From a virus, in IMG/VR virus record IMGVR_UViG_3300035698_009552, positions 1-23,147 of that record: a DNA stretch of 23,147 bases, one strand, 5' to 3'. The position numbers and the translations under genes are program-made. A model generated the notes under the pieces. That model was given only the letters and a program-made list of their open reading frames with translations, was not told the DNA's origin and ran no database searches. This document shows positions 1-7,150 of this stretch, one piece after another. Every line of letters starts with the position of its first letter. The stretch's first letter is position 1.

Positions 1-1
1 A

Positions 2-67
2 CCTGAAGAAAAAAAAGAAGAAAAAGTAGAAAAAAAAGTAGAAGAGATTAATAAACCAAAAGTGTGA
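2..67 (+). CDS. 3' end of a plus-strand gene with a Lys/Glu-rich tail (partial)
   Basis: An open frame enters from the left edge and stops at TGA 65-67. The visible 21 residues are almost all Lys, Glu and Val, ending in INKPKV, which reads as a charged, probably disordered or coiled C-terminal tail. The A-rich DNA could produce such a frame by chance. The strong terminator 30 bases downstream on the same strand supports a real gene end. The product cannot be identified from this fragment. Confidence 0.5.
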   Translation, partial: PEEKKEEKVEKKVEEINKPKV

Positions 68-97
68 TTGCTAATTTCAATCTATTCTAAGATAAAT

Positions 98-127
98 ACT
101 CGGGAGTTTTTAGTTCCCGAGTTTTTT
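98..127 (+). terminator. Rho-independent terminator
   Basis: An 8-bp stem (ACTCGGGA, 98-105, with TCCCGAGT, 115-122) closes a 9-nt loop and runs into T122-T127. It ends the plus-strand gene that stops at 67. On the minus strand the hairpin is followed only by TATTTATC, so it is a weaker stop for the convergent tail gene that ends at 139. Confidence 0.9.
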
Positions 128-138
128 ATTGATTAATT

Positions 139-2607
139 CTAAACAAAAGCTTGGAATCCAGCTCTCATATCAGATATATGTATAGCACCCGGTGTTGTTG
201 CACCATGCAAGAAGTAGATGCAAGGCATAATTACATCGTCATTATCAAATGTAAATGCTCTAGGTGTTGTAGGAGCAACTCCATCTATCAACGCAGTTAC
301 TACACCAGCAGCAGATACGTTAATTCTAAGAGTTTTTACTTGTCCATCAGTCCAAGCATCTGTACTGTTAGTGTAATTTACGCCACCTGTATTTACTTGG
401 TCTGCTATTGTTATAACCTCAGTTGTCTGAGATTCTTCAACACCGATCAAATAAAAATCTGTGTATGATGTAAATGCAGCTTGATAATCTTCTTGTTTGC
501 GGAAACCCATATAAATAGGATCTGCACCACCTGCATCTGCAATTGTGATTTTACATTCAAAGAAGAATGCTGGAGAAGTTCCAACAGTATAAGCATGTCT
601 ATTAGTTGCTAATATACCCCATGCATACTCAGCTCCTTCATCATTAATTACATCTAATGATATAAGAAGTCCTGTAGCATCCATTACTGGTGCTATAATT
701 GTTTGTCCAGCACCGAGTATATGTTGCTCCATAATCTCTCCGCCTTGCATAACCATAAGGTTTTCATCGCCAGTTGCTCCAGTTGGAACACCGCCTGTAT
801 CTGCCTTTGTAGACATAACAGGAGCCGAAGTGATTGGACTCATCCAAGTATTAGAAGCATAAATACCTCTAGCACTTACATCACCACTAAAAGTTACACC
901 TTCTGTATCTACAGCAATTTTAGTCTGATTCTGAAATCTAACATCAGCAGTTGTATAAGCTTGACCAGCATTTGATGGAGTTGTATTGAATAAATCTAAT
1001 CCATATAACCAATCTGGGATAGCTTGAGAACCTTGAGCAACACCAAAAGCAGCTCTACCAGCTGTTCCAGCTCCTCCTCCAAGCCTCGTTGCTACTACAC
1101 CATAAGCATAACCGTTGAATGGAGTATTGTATTGAACAAGACTACCAACACCACCGAATTCACCTGTAGCAGGTACGCCACCAGCATCTTCACCTTGGAG
1201 CCATCCTTTTACACCAAAAGCATAAACTAAAGGCAAATCGCCAGCATCAGTTTCGTCTATATCACAATGACCTTCTACACCAACAAAAGTTGATGCTATT
1301 ATTGAGCCATCTGCTTGATTAGCATATCCGTATACGCCTAAACCTTGAAGTAAATTAGAACCTGAAGAGGCAGTAAGAGATCCGAATGCAGCATTAGGAG
1401 AATGGCCTCCGTCTCCTGAAGTTACTATTTGGTTTCCTTGAATAGCACTTAAGGTTGAAGCTCCACTTGCAGTAGAATCATCTGAATAAGCCTGAATAAT
1501 ATTATTGTCTACGTTGAAGACATTAACACGATAAGTACTATCTCCAGCTAGGATTTTAGTTGTTCTAGTTTCTGGGGCAGAAGACAAAGTTAAAGTAGCT
1601 GCTAAGTTAGAGGCACTAGTAAATTCTAATCCAGAATAAGTTATTACACCAGCACCAGCACCATCTATTGCAGGGGCAGCACTTGATGTAATAGTTAAAT
1701 TGCTTAATGATGTCACTCCAGCAGATCCGTGGTTAACAGCTGCTGCTACTCCAGAAACAATAGTACTGTCAGCGATAGCTGTAGCAGTAGTACCCGCTGT
1801 TGTAATTGTACCAGCAACATAACTACCTCTATTGATAGAAGCTGCACATGCTCCAGTAGGACTAATAGCACATCCAATTCTTGAACTAGCTATAGCCAAT
1901 GTTCCACCAGCGATTGCTAAAGCAGTAGCTCCAGCACCAACAAATGAATCTTCAATAACTACTGTAGAAGCTGCAATATTAACAACACCATCTGTAGTAG
2001 AGGCTGTGTTACATTTGAAAATATCTACAGGGCCTGTCCATGAAGCACAATCTACGATAAATCCATTTGTACAATTGAATGTACAATTAAAGAAACGTAG
2101 TCTAGTTGTTCCTGCTGCTGCTGAAGTAATAATATCAGTTGCAGAGGTTAAAAACAGATCTTGGAAAATAACTGCACCAGTTGCTGGAGGTGTGTGAACC
2201 CCAGTAATTATTGATTGTATATTATCTCCACGAATAATTAATCCATCTGTCAATATAAGGTTTTCTGTGTATGTTCCAGGTCGAACCCAGATCATTACTG
2301 TAGCACCAGCAGCAGCTGTAATAGCAGCTTGAACTGTAGTAAAATCAGCTGTACCATCTGCATCTACAACATATTCTGTGATTGGTGAATGTCCTTGACC
2401 ACCAAGAATTTCCCAGTTAGTAACGCCCCCAGCTCTGGAAGTAACTATAAATACTGTATCGGTTAAAGTATTAATCCACATTTGCTGAGGATCATATCTG
2501 TCAGCTGTAGTGGGATCTGTTTTAGCTATAATTGCTTTTGGAAACATTGCTATTAATGGACTAGATAGTCCGTAGCTTGTTTCATTTCTTTGTTTGTATT
2601 TAGCCAT
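139..2607 (-). CDS. Large beta-helix tail protein, tailspike/fibre-like
   Basis: This 822-residue protein is last in the structural block, the place of the tailspike in P22-like phages. Residues about 1-75 form a short N-terminal region that may attach to the virion. From about 78 (TEYVVDADGTADFTTVQAAI) it resembles the start of right-handed parallel beta-helix, pectinesterase-like folds, with a GTYTENL turn near 110. A long Ala/Thr/Ser/Gly-rich stretch with short hydrophobic strands follows to about 350, as expected for stacked coils. The last 200 or so residues look like a globular beta domain, perhaps lectin-like. The probable role is host receptor binding or surface glycan degradation, but no catalytic residues can be assigned. 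The ATG at 2607 has AGGAG at normal spacing. The family assignment comes from sequence pattern and position only. Confidence 0.75.
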   Translation of the reverse strand: MAKYKQRNETSYGLSSPLIAMFPKAIIAKTDPTTADRYDPQQMWINTLTDTVFIVTSRAGGVTNWEILGGQGHSPITEYVVDADGTADFTTVQAAITAAAGATVMIWVRPGTYTENLILTDGLIIRGDNIQSIITGVHTPPATGAVIFQDLFLTSATDIITSAAAGTTRLRFFNCTFNCTNGFIVDCASWTGPVDIFKCNTASTTDGVVNIAASTVVIEDSFVGAGATALAIAGGTLAIASSRIGCAISPTGACAASINRGSYVAGTITTAGTTATAIADSTIVSGVAAAVNHGSAGVTSLSNLTITSSAAPAIDGAGAGVITYSGLEFTSASNLAATLTLSSAPETRTTKILAGDSTYRVNVFNVDNNIIQAYSDDSTASGASTLSAIQGNQIVTSGDGGHSPNAAFGSLTASSGSNLLQGLGVYGYANQADGSIIASTFVGVEGHCDIDETDAGDLPLVYAFGVKGWLQGEDAGGVPATGEFGGVGSLVQYNTPFNGYAYGVVATRLGGGAGTAGRAAFGVAQGSQAIPDWLYGLDLFNTTPSNAGQAYTTADVRFQNQTKIAVDTEGVTFSGDVSARGIYASNTWMSPITSAPVMSTKADTGGVPTGATGDENLMVMQGGEIMEQHILGAGQTIIAPVMDATGLLISLDVINDEGAEYAWGILATNRHAYTVGTSPAFFFECKITIADAGGADPIYMGFRKQEDYQAAFTSYTDFYLIGVEESQTTEVITIADQVNTGGVNYTNSTDAWTDGQVKTLRINVSAAGVVTALIDGVAPTTPRAFTFDNDDVIMPCIYFLHGATTPGAIHISDMRAGFQAFV

Positions 2608-2674
2608 AACTTTATACTCCTAGTTAAAGTTTTAATTTTAATCTATATAGTATTTAATTTAATTGCATTATACC

Positions 2675-2703
2675 TTGAAAGAAAGTAGTACTTTAGTTAC
2701 ACT
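2675..2703 (+). promoter_or_regulatory. Probable promoter with embedded operator-like inverted repeat; leaderless start
   Basis: TTGAAA (2675-2680; 5 of 6 matches to the sigma-70 -35) is followed after 17 bases by TACACT (2698-2703; 4 of 6 matches to the -10). Transcription would begin near 2710, which is the A of an in-frame ATG, and no Shine-Dalgarno sequence precedes either candidate start. The spacer contains the inverted repeat AAAGT-AGT-ACTTT (2682-2694), where a dimeric RHH repressor could bind and block its own promoter. The inference rests on motif positions alone. Confidence 0.5.
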
Positions 2704-2868
2704 ATGTTCATGAAAAGAGAAAGAGTGGCTTTATATTTAACTGAAGATCAGCATAAAGAGTTAAAATCTTTTTGTGCAGCTATCGGTGTATCAATGTCTT
2801 ACTTTTGTGATATAGCCATTAGAGATAGAATGAAAAAAGAAATAAAGAAACAAAATGAAAAAAAATAA
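2704..2868 (+). CDS. Small ribbon-helix-helix (Arc/CopG-type) DNA-binding protein 1
   Basis: This is a 54-residue protein, or 52 residues if it starts at the second ATG (2710). The sequence ERVALYLTEDQHKELKSFCA, followed by a second helix through SYFCDIAIRDRMKK, matches the RHH pattern: one short beta strand with alternating exposed residues, then two helices. RHH proteins bind operators as dimers through the paired strands and commonly act as phage repressors or antitoxins. The gene is opposite in strand to the surrounding structural genes and overlaps the next RHH gene by 14 nt. The start is uncertain because no ribosome binding site is visible. A promoter placed for leaderless translation favours 2710. 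Confidence 0.75.
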   Translation: MFMKRERVALYLTEDQHKELKSFCAAIGVSMSYFCDIAIRDRMKKEIKKQNEKK

Positions 2869-3010
2869 AGAACTAAAAAGAATTGCTTTTGACATAGATA
2901 AGAAAATTAAAGCTAAAACATCTTACCATTGTCAGATGAATGATATTTCTCTTAAAGACTTTGTCACTAAGTTGATAACTGATTTCTTTGAGAAGGTTAA
3001 GATTAAGTAA
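2855..3010 (+). CDS. Small ribbon-helix-helix-like DNA-binding protein 2
   Basis: This 51-residue, very basic protein starts inside the end of the first RHH gene in another frame, so the two are probably translationally coupled. KRIAFDIDKKIKAK could be the DNA-contacting strand and start of helix 1, and ISLKDFVTKLITDFFEKV fits helix 2 with the usual small-residue turn before it. The two proteins share architecture but little sequence, so they may form a heterodimer or recognise different operators. Its stop (TAA 3008-3010) overlaps the next ATG as TAATG. The RHH call is weaker than for the first protein. Confidence 0.65.
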   Translation: MKKNKELKRIAFDIDKKIKAKTSYHCQMNDISLKDFVTKLITDFFEKVKIK

Positions 3011-3087
3011 TGTGTCTTTTATTTAGTTTTTTATTTGGTTTAGTAGATAATATTTTTGATATTTTTGATGTATTTAAAAAAGATTAG
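3010..3087 (+). CDS. 25-residue hydrophobic peptide coupled to the RHH genes
   Basis: This short frame begins with an ATG that overlaps the stop of the preceding RHH gene (TAATG). It encodes MCLLFSFLFGLVDNIFDIFD followed by VFKKD, ending at TAG 3085-3087. The N-terminal half is strongly hydrophobic, and the second half has an amphipathic DNIFDIFDVF pattern with a basic end, as in small membrane-active peptides. It could be a toxin, an inhibitor, or a by-product of AT-rich DNA. Support comes from the coupled start and from a stop that overlaps the convergent ejection gene by exactly 4 nt. No family is recognised. Confidence 0.4.
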   Translation: MCLLFSFLFGLVDNIFDIFDVFKKD

Positions 3088-5144
3088 ACTGGCAAACTTC
3101 TTATTAACATTTTAATAAATTTACTTCCTAAATATGTTTTACCTGCGGTTTTTGTGAAACTTTTTGCAATATTTTTAGTTAATTCTTTTCTGCCCTGAAC
3201 CTGTGCCTCTTGTATTAAATTCTGAACTGCATCCTCTCCTAATAATTCTGAAAAAACCTCATAATTATCTCTTTTTAATAAAAAGTCCTTTAAATTCTTT
3301 CCTGTAAATTTCTTGCCAGCGACTTTCCCATTTCTCAACATATCATCCATCTTCTGTTCAGCTAATTTATTAAAGAATTTCTCTTGTTTAAATTGTTTTA
3401 ATTCACCTTTTAAATTTCTTATACCTTCGGGATTTTTAAATTCTTTTCTCATTTCAGTAAGATTTTTATATTTAAACTTTGGTCTGTCTTTTATTTTGCT
3501 TAATTTTTCTGATAAAACACGTTCTGTTTCCGTTTTTTTATATTTAGGTATTTTACCTCTTAATAATTCAGCTTTTTCACTTTGACCTTTTATTCCTTCT
3601 AAATAATTCTTTACATTTCCTGCGTTATCTTTTCCTATTTTCTCGCCCAAGTTTGCTATTTCTTTATTGGCAGCCTTGCTACCTATCTTGCTAGGATCTT
3701 TTAGATATGGTTTTATGAAATCTTCTACCACTTCTCTTTGTATTTCACCTATTAATTGCTTGCCTTCTTTTGTATGTCCGATAGCATTGTTTACAGATCT
3801 TAATGTGCCAGGATTATCAATAGCATTTTTTGCTAGTTTTTCGAAATGCAGTTGTCCTTTTTCTAAGAATGGCTTCATGTCTTTATTTAGAAATCTTTCT
3901 GTATATGAAGAAAATAACTGATCTGCCCTGTCTATATATTTAGTACTTTTATCGGCATTGTTAATCATAGTTTTCGTTTGATCGCTAATAGATTTTATTA
4001 TACTTTTGAAAAAGCCTTTTGGTCCTGGGCTAACTAATTCATAATTTGCTATCTCTCCGATACTATCCGCAGTTTTTATTAAGTTGTTAGCACCAATCTC
4101 TCTGAAAGACATCCCTCCATCAACAGAGATTTGATTTTTTAAATTCCTTATTTCTTTAAGCACTTTTTGTTCTGATATTGAAGGTGTCATAGATTTGAAT
4201 TTACTTTCGATGCTCTCTAAACTTTTGTACAAATCTTGAGCTGGACCACTAACATTTTTATATTTATTTTCAGCTACCTTGTAGGCATTTCTAAATAATT
4301 TCTTCTCTGCATTTACTGCGTTCTTTGAAGATGCAATAAGTTTTTTTCCTGTACTTGCTTCTGTTCCTAATTCTGTTTTTGAAATTAATTTGCCTATTTC
4401 ATTGCCTGTATCTTTAGCACCTTTTCCTTCTAATGAAAAACCCGTTAATCTATTTTTAGGTATATCTTTTGGTATGCTCGGTAATGTATCTTTTACAATG
4501 CCAGGTTTGATTGTAGTCTTAGGTTTTGGGATTGCCGAAACCTCTTTCTGCAATGCTGCAAACTCAGGTTCTAAACTTTTTGCTATATTAGATTTAGGGA
4601 ATCTATCTTTAGAAAATAGATACTCTAATAATTCGTCTCCAGGACCTCTTACTGCACCGCTTTTTGGAGTCGCAATTTTAGATATTGGTTTTGCTCTACT
4701 GGCACCAAACTCTTCTAATGCAGTAAATGCTTTTTCTGCTTTAGGCATAGGAATGATCATTTTTATTAGTTCTTCTGCTACCATTGTTGCTTTCTTTTCT
4801 TCGTCAGTCAAACCTTCTTGAGAAGGTCTTATTAATTCAGATAACTTAGGTGTTTCAAACTCCTTTCGTTTTTCCCCTCCAAACATTTCCATAATAGCTA
4901 ATTCAGGTGAAGAAAGTTTAGATACATCTTCTGCTAATGCAGTATATGCAGCTGGAATATGTCTTAATGATTGCCAGCCTTCTTTTTTAATAGCTCTTCC
5001 AAGAGGTCTAACAAATCTCTTAGTATCTTTGCCCTTCCAAGGTTCTTTCGTAGCTTCTTCTGGCTCGTCTAACGCAAAACCTTTTGGTAAATTAGATGCA
5101 GTTTCGTTTTCGCCATCTAACACGAAACCTTTGGGTAATGTCAT
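3084..5144 (-). CDS. Large internal virion/DNA-ejection protein (gp16-like position)
   Basis: This protein of about 686 residues is rich in Lys and Glu and mostly helical or coiled-coil. The N-terminus carries two copies of a short motif, LPKGFVLD and LPKGFALD, about 20 residues apart. That kind of motif is seen near the N-terminus of phage internal virion proteins, which travel into the cell with the DNA. It is third in a row of ejection-type genes ahead of the tail-spike-like gene, the position of P22 gp16. I prefer the ATG at 5144 over the upstream ATG at 5159: it has GGGAG at good spacing and forms an ATGA overlap with the preceding stop. No lytic transglycosylase motif is evident. The exact function is inferred from position. 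Confidence 0.65.
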   Translation of the reverse strand: MTLPKGFVLDGENETASNLPKGFALDEPEEATKEPWKGKDTKRFVRPLGRAIKKEGWQSLRHIPAAYTALAEDVSKLSSPELAIMEMFGGEKRKEFETPKLSELIRPSQEGLTDEEKKATMVAEELIKMIIPMPKAEKAFTALEEFGASRAKPISKIATPKSGAVRGPGDELLEYLFSKDRFPKSNIAKSLEPEFAALQKEVSAIPKPKTTIKPGIVKDTLPSIPKDIPKNRLTGFSLEGKGAKDTGNEIGKLISKTELGTEASTGKKLIASSKNAVNAEKKLFRNAYKVAENKYKNVSGPAQDLYKSLESIESKFKSMTPSISEQKVLKEIRNLKNQISVDGGMSFREIGANNLIKTADSIGEIANYELVSPGPKGFFKSIIKSISDQTKTMINNADKSTKYIDRADQLFSSYTERFLNKDMKPFLEKGQLHFEKLAKNAIDNPGTLRSVNNAIGHTKEGKQLIGEIQREVVEDFIKPYLKDPSKIGSKAANKEIANLGEKIGKDNAGNVKNYLEGIKGQSEKAELLRGKIPKYKKTETERVLSEKLSKIKDRPKFKYKNLTEMRKEFKNPEGIRNLKGELKQFKQEKFFNKLAEQKMDDMLRNGKVAGKKFTGKNLKDFLLKRDNYEVFSELLGEDAVQNLIQEAQVQGRKELTKNIAKSFTKTAGKTYLGSKFIKMLIRSLPV

Positions 5145-5935
5145 TTTATAATCTCCCATTTTCCTGATTTCGTTAAGCCTATTCTTTGACCTGTTTTAGG
5201 ATTTGTTGCTGTTTGACTATACTGTTCTTTTTGTGTTTCATTTCCTTGAATATTATCTGACCCTTTATTTTGTAATTTCTGCTGAAGTTGCATTTGTTTT
5301 CTTATTCTTTTTTCAAACGATATAAGCGAACCCATATTTTGACGCTCGGATTTTTCTATATCAGGAACTCTAGCCATTAAATCTTCAAACACTCTCTTAG
5401 ATATATTTCCTCGTGACTCCTGCTCTCTTACATAACCAACTAAATCACTAATATAACCTTTATATTCTGATCTTTTTTCCAAGCCTTCCCTGTTAACTCC
5501 ATATTGTGTAGCATTCCAAGATTTTGTAAATGGGATTTTAGTACTGCCTGTATAATGATTTAACTTCTTCATTTCGGATATTGAATTTAACACAGCTTCC
5601 CCTTCTTCCATTGACATTAATCCGCTATCTTTTGCAACTTCTCTTTGTTCCTTTTGTTTAGATAAATCTAACTTTTCTTGTTGATATTGAGTCATTCCGC
5701 TTCCACTAGATGACATTAATTGTTTAGTCAATTCTTTCAATAAATCAGGATTACCAGCTAATTGACCTAAGGCTCCAGCCATTTCAGGTTTGCCCAATAC
5801 TTTAGCGAGAGCAGTACCTTGTTGGTGTTGCTGTAATTTTTGCTGCAATCCGCCAGCAGTTGCATTTATTCCTTGCGATAATAATGTTGCAAGGCCAGTT
5901 TCTGGTGCCTTAATCGGCTCTGGAAGAATACTCAT
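5141..5935 (-). CDS. Probable DNA-ejection/internal virion protein (gp20-like position)
   Basis: The protein has 264 residues. The N-terminus has small-residue helical stretches (LSQGINATAGGLQQKLQQHQ), followed by Gln/Lys-rich coiled-coil segments around 75-105 and 195-225. The low-complexity helical composition and tight ATGA overlaps with both neighbours fit the middle member of a three-gene ejection set that would assemble inside the capsid around the portal. The C-terminus contains TNPKTGQRIGL, a turn-rich tail. No enzymatic motif is visible. The functional call depends on gene order. Confidence 0.55.
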   Translation of the reverse strand: MSILPEPIKAPETGLATLLSQGINATAGGLQQKLQQHQQGTALAKVLGKPEMAGALGQLAGNPDLLKELTKQLMSSSGSGMTQYQQEKLDLSKQKEQREVAKDSGLMSMEEGEAVLNSISEMKKLNHYTGSTKIPFTKSWNATQYGVNREGLEKRSEYKGYISDLVGYVREQESRGNISKRVFEDLMARVPDIEKSERQNMGSLISFEKRIRKQMQLQQKLQNKGSDNIQGNETQKEQYSQTATNPKTGQRIGLTKSGKWEIIK

Positions 5936-6597
5936 CTAAAACCTCCTGTTATTCTACTCCATAAACTTTTATTGGGCTGTCCCCCACCTCCAGCAGCACT
6001 TTGTCCAGCTCCAGCAGCTCCTTGGCCACCTCCGCCCATACTTTGCATAAGCTGCATAATTAATTGACCCATTTGCGGTCCCATTTGCTCGCCTAATCCT
6101 TTTTCTCCAGCCTGTTGTTGCCAATCAAATGTAGGTGTAGTCATAGCTTTTTGTCCCATATTCAATATTTTATCTTGAGCTCCTTGTTGCATAGAACCTC
6201 GCATTGCTGCTAATTTTTCTTCTAATCCAGCACCAGCAGCTCCTAAACCTTGTGTAAAAGCAGAGGATGATAGTCCGCCGCTACCCATGCCACCGAAAGA
6301 TTCTGCTAAACCAGGCACCGTAGATTCGGTAAACTGTCTTCTTGCAGGAGCTTCGAAAGCTTCAAATGATGCAGGGTCTCCAGAAGCCATCCCTGATAAA
6401 GATTTTAAAGCATCTCCAAGAGGACCAGATCCAAAATCTCCTCCTTGAAGTCCTTGTATTAATTGATCGAATAAACCTTGTTGTTGCGGATCCATAGTAG
6501 GTCTAGCTTGTTGTTCAGCCTGCTTTCCTGGAAAAAGCTTATTAAATAACATTGGTAACAGTGATGAAATTATTGATCCAAATGCGATTCCAGCCAT
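5932..6597 (-). CDS. Gly/Ala/Gln-rich DNA-transfer protein (gp7-like)
   Basis: The protein has 221 residues. A hydrophobic N-terminus (IAFGSIISSLLPMLFNKLF, residues 4-22) could insert into membrane. It is followed by a PTMDPQQQGLFDQLIQGLQG segment and a long Gly/Ser/Ala/Met-rich region that includes ARRQFTESTVPGLAESFGGM. This architecture resembles small phage DNA-transfer proteins that carry a membrane-active helix and are ejected first. GGAG precedes the start at good spacing. The end overlaps the next gene by 4 nt. The resemblance is to general protein type; no specific family hit could be tested. Confidence 0.6.
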   Translation of the reverse strand: MAGIAFGSIISSLLPMLFNKLFPGKQAEQQARPTMDPQQQGLFDQLIQGLQGGDFGSGPLGDALKSLSGMASGDPASFEAFEAPARRQFTESTVPGLAESFGGMGSGGLSSSAFTQGLGAAGAGLEEKLAAMRGSMQQGAQDKILNMGQKAMTTPTFDWQQQAGEKGLGEQMGPQMGQLIMQLMQSMGGGGQGAAGAGQSAAGGGGQPNKSLWSRITGGFR

Positions 6598-6629
6598 AAT
6601 TTACTCCTTTTTTTATCGTTATCTAAAGT

Positions 6630-6665
6630 AAAGTATTTTCTTTAATTTTTGGCAATTAATACTTT
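6630..6665 (-). terminator. Possible weak AT-rich hairpin after the 164-residue gene
   Basis: The 8-base arms AAAGTATT (6630-6637) and AATACTTT (6658-6665) flank a 20-nt loop and overlap the stop codon of the gene ending at 6656. There is no clean U-run, so this is more likely a processing or stabilising hairpin than an efficient terminator. Chance is possible in such AT-rich DNA. Confidence 0.3.
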
Positions 6666-7150
6666 AAATATTCCAAAACAACATAAGAAGTAGTAAAGGC
6701 CGTTAAGTTTGCAGTAGTAGTTAATACTATATTAGCAGCACCGACATCTATCTGTACTTCATAAGCAGGACCTCCGTTAGGCATAGGTATCCATAATGGA
6801 GTTGCAGGATCTAAAGCATATCCATACATATGAGTAAACATCCAAGTATTATCTATTCCAACTATTCCATGAGGTATACCAGCACTCGGAGCAGCATTTG
6901 GCAATGTACCTGTACTTATAACCTTCCTGAACGCTTCTCTATAGTTTTGAGGGTCCCCAACAGTAAAAAACCTCTGACAGTTCAATATTTCGAGCTCTAA
7001 AGGATAAAAGCCTCTTTCCTTATCATTTACTTTTATAGCCGTTGTATCACTAAGACCAGTAATCTGCTCTAGAAATTGCTCCCACTTTTCACTGAAATGA
7101 TTGTTTTCAACTAAAGGTAGCTCGTGGGTAAATGGAGGACTAAAGCTCAT
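6656..7150 (-). CDS. Virion-associated protein, tail accessory (unknown family)
   Basis: This 164-residue protein lies between the tail nozzle gene and the ejection genes, where P22 has its needle and accessory head genes. The N-terminal half is mixed alpha/beta with a charged WEQFLEQITGLSDTTAIKVN segment. The C-terminal 70 residues (GIDNTWMFTHMYGYALDP onward, ending VVLEYLKY) look like a compact beta domain typical of phage tail knobs and decorations. It shares an ATGA overlap with the nozzle gene, so the two are probably translated together. It lacks the long coiled coil of a P22-type needle. A structural role is likely, and the precise one is not known. Confidence 0.5.
   Translation of the reverse strand: MSFSPPFTHELPLVENNHFSEKWEQFLEQITGLSDTTAIKVNDKERGFYPLELEILNCQRFFTVGDPQNYREAFRKVISTGTLPNAAPSAGIPHGIVGIDNTWMFTHMYGYALDPATPLWIPMPNGGPAYEVQIDVGAANIVLTTTANLTAFTTSYVVLEYLKY

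Noticed and set aside
151-2197. Plus-strand open frames opposite the beta-helix tail gene
   Set aside because: They lie fully inside a well-supported gene with good SD and protein pattern. Their products are low-complexity mirror frames, rich in Ser/Cys/Tyr or in Ala/Pro/Val, and lack ribosome binding sites.
3313-4821. Plus-strand frames opposite the large ejection protein
   Set aside because: They are rich in Phe, Leu and Ser, as expected from the antisense of a Lys/Glu-rich coiled-coil gene. No start signals were seen.
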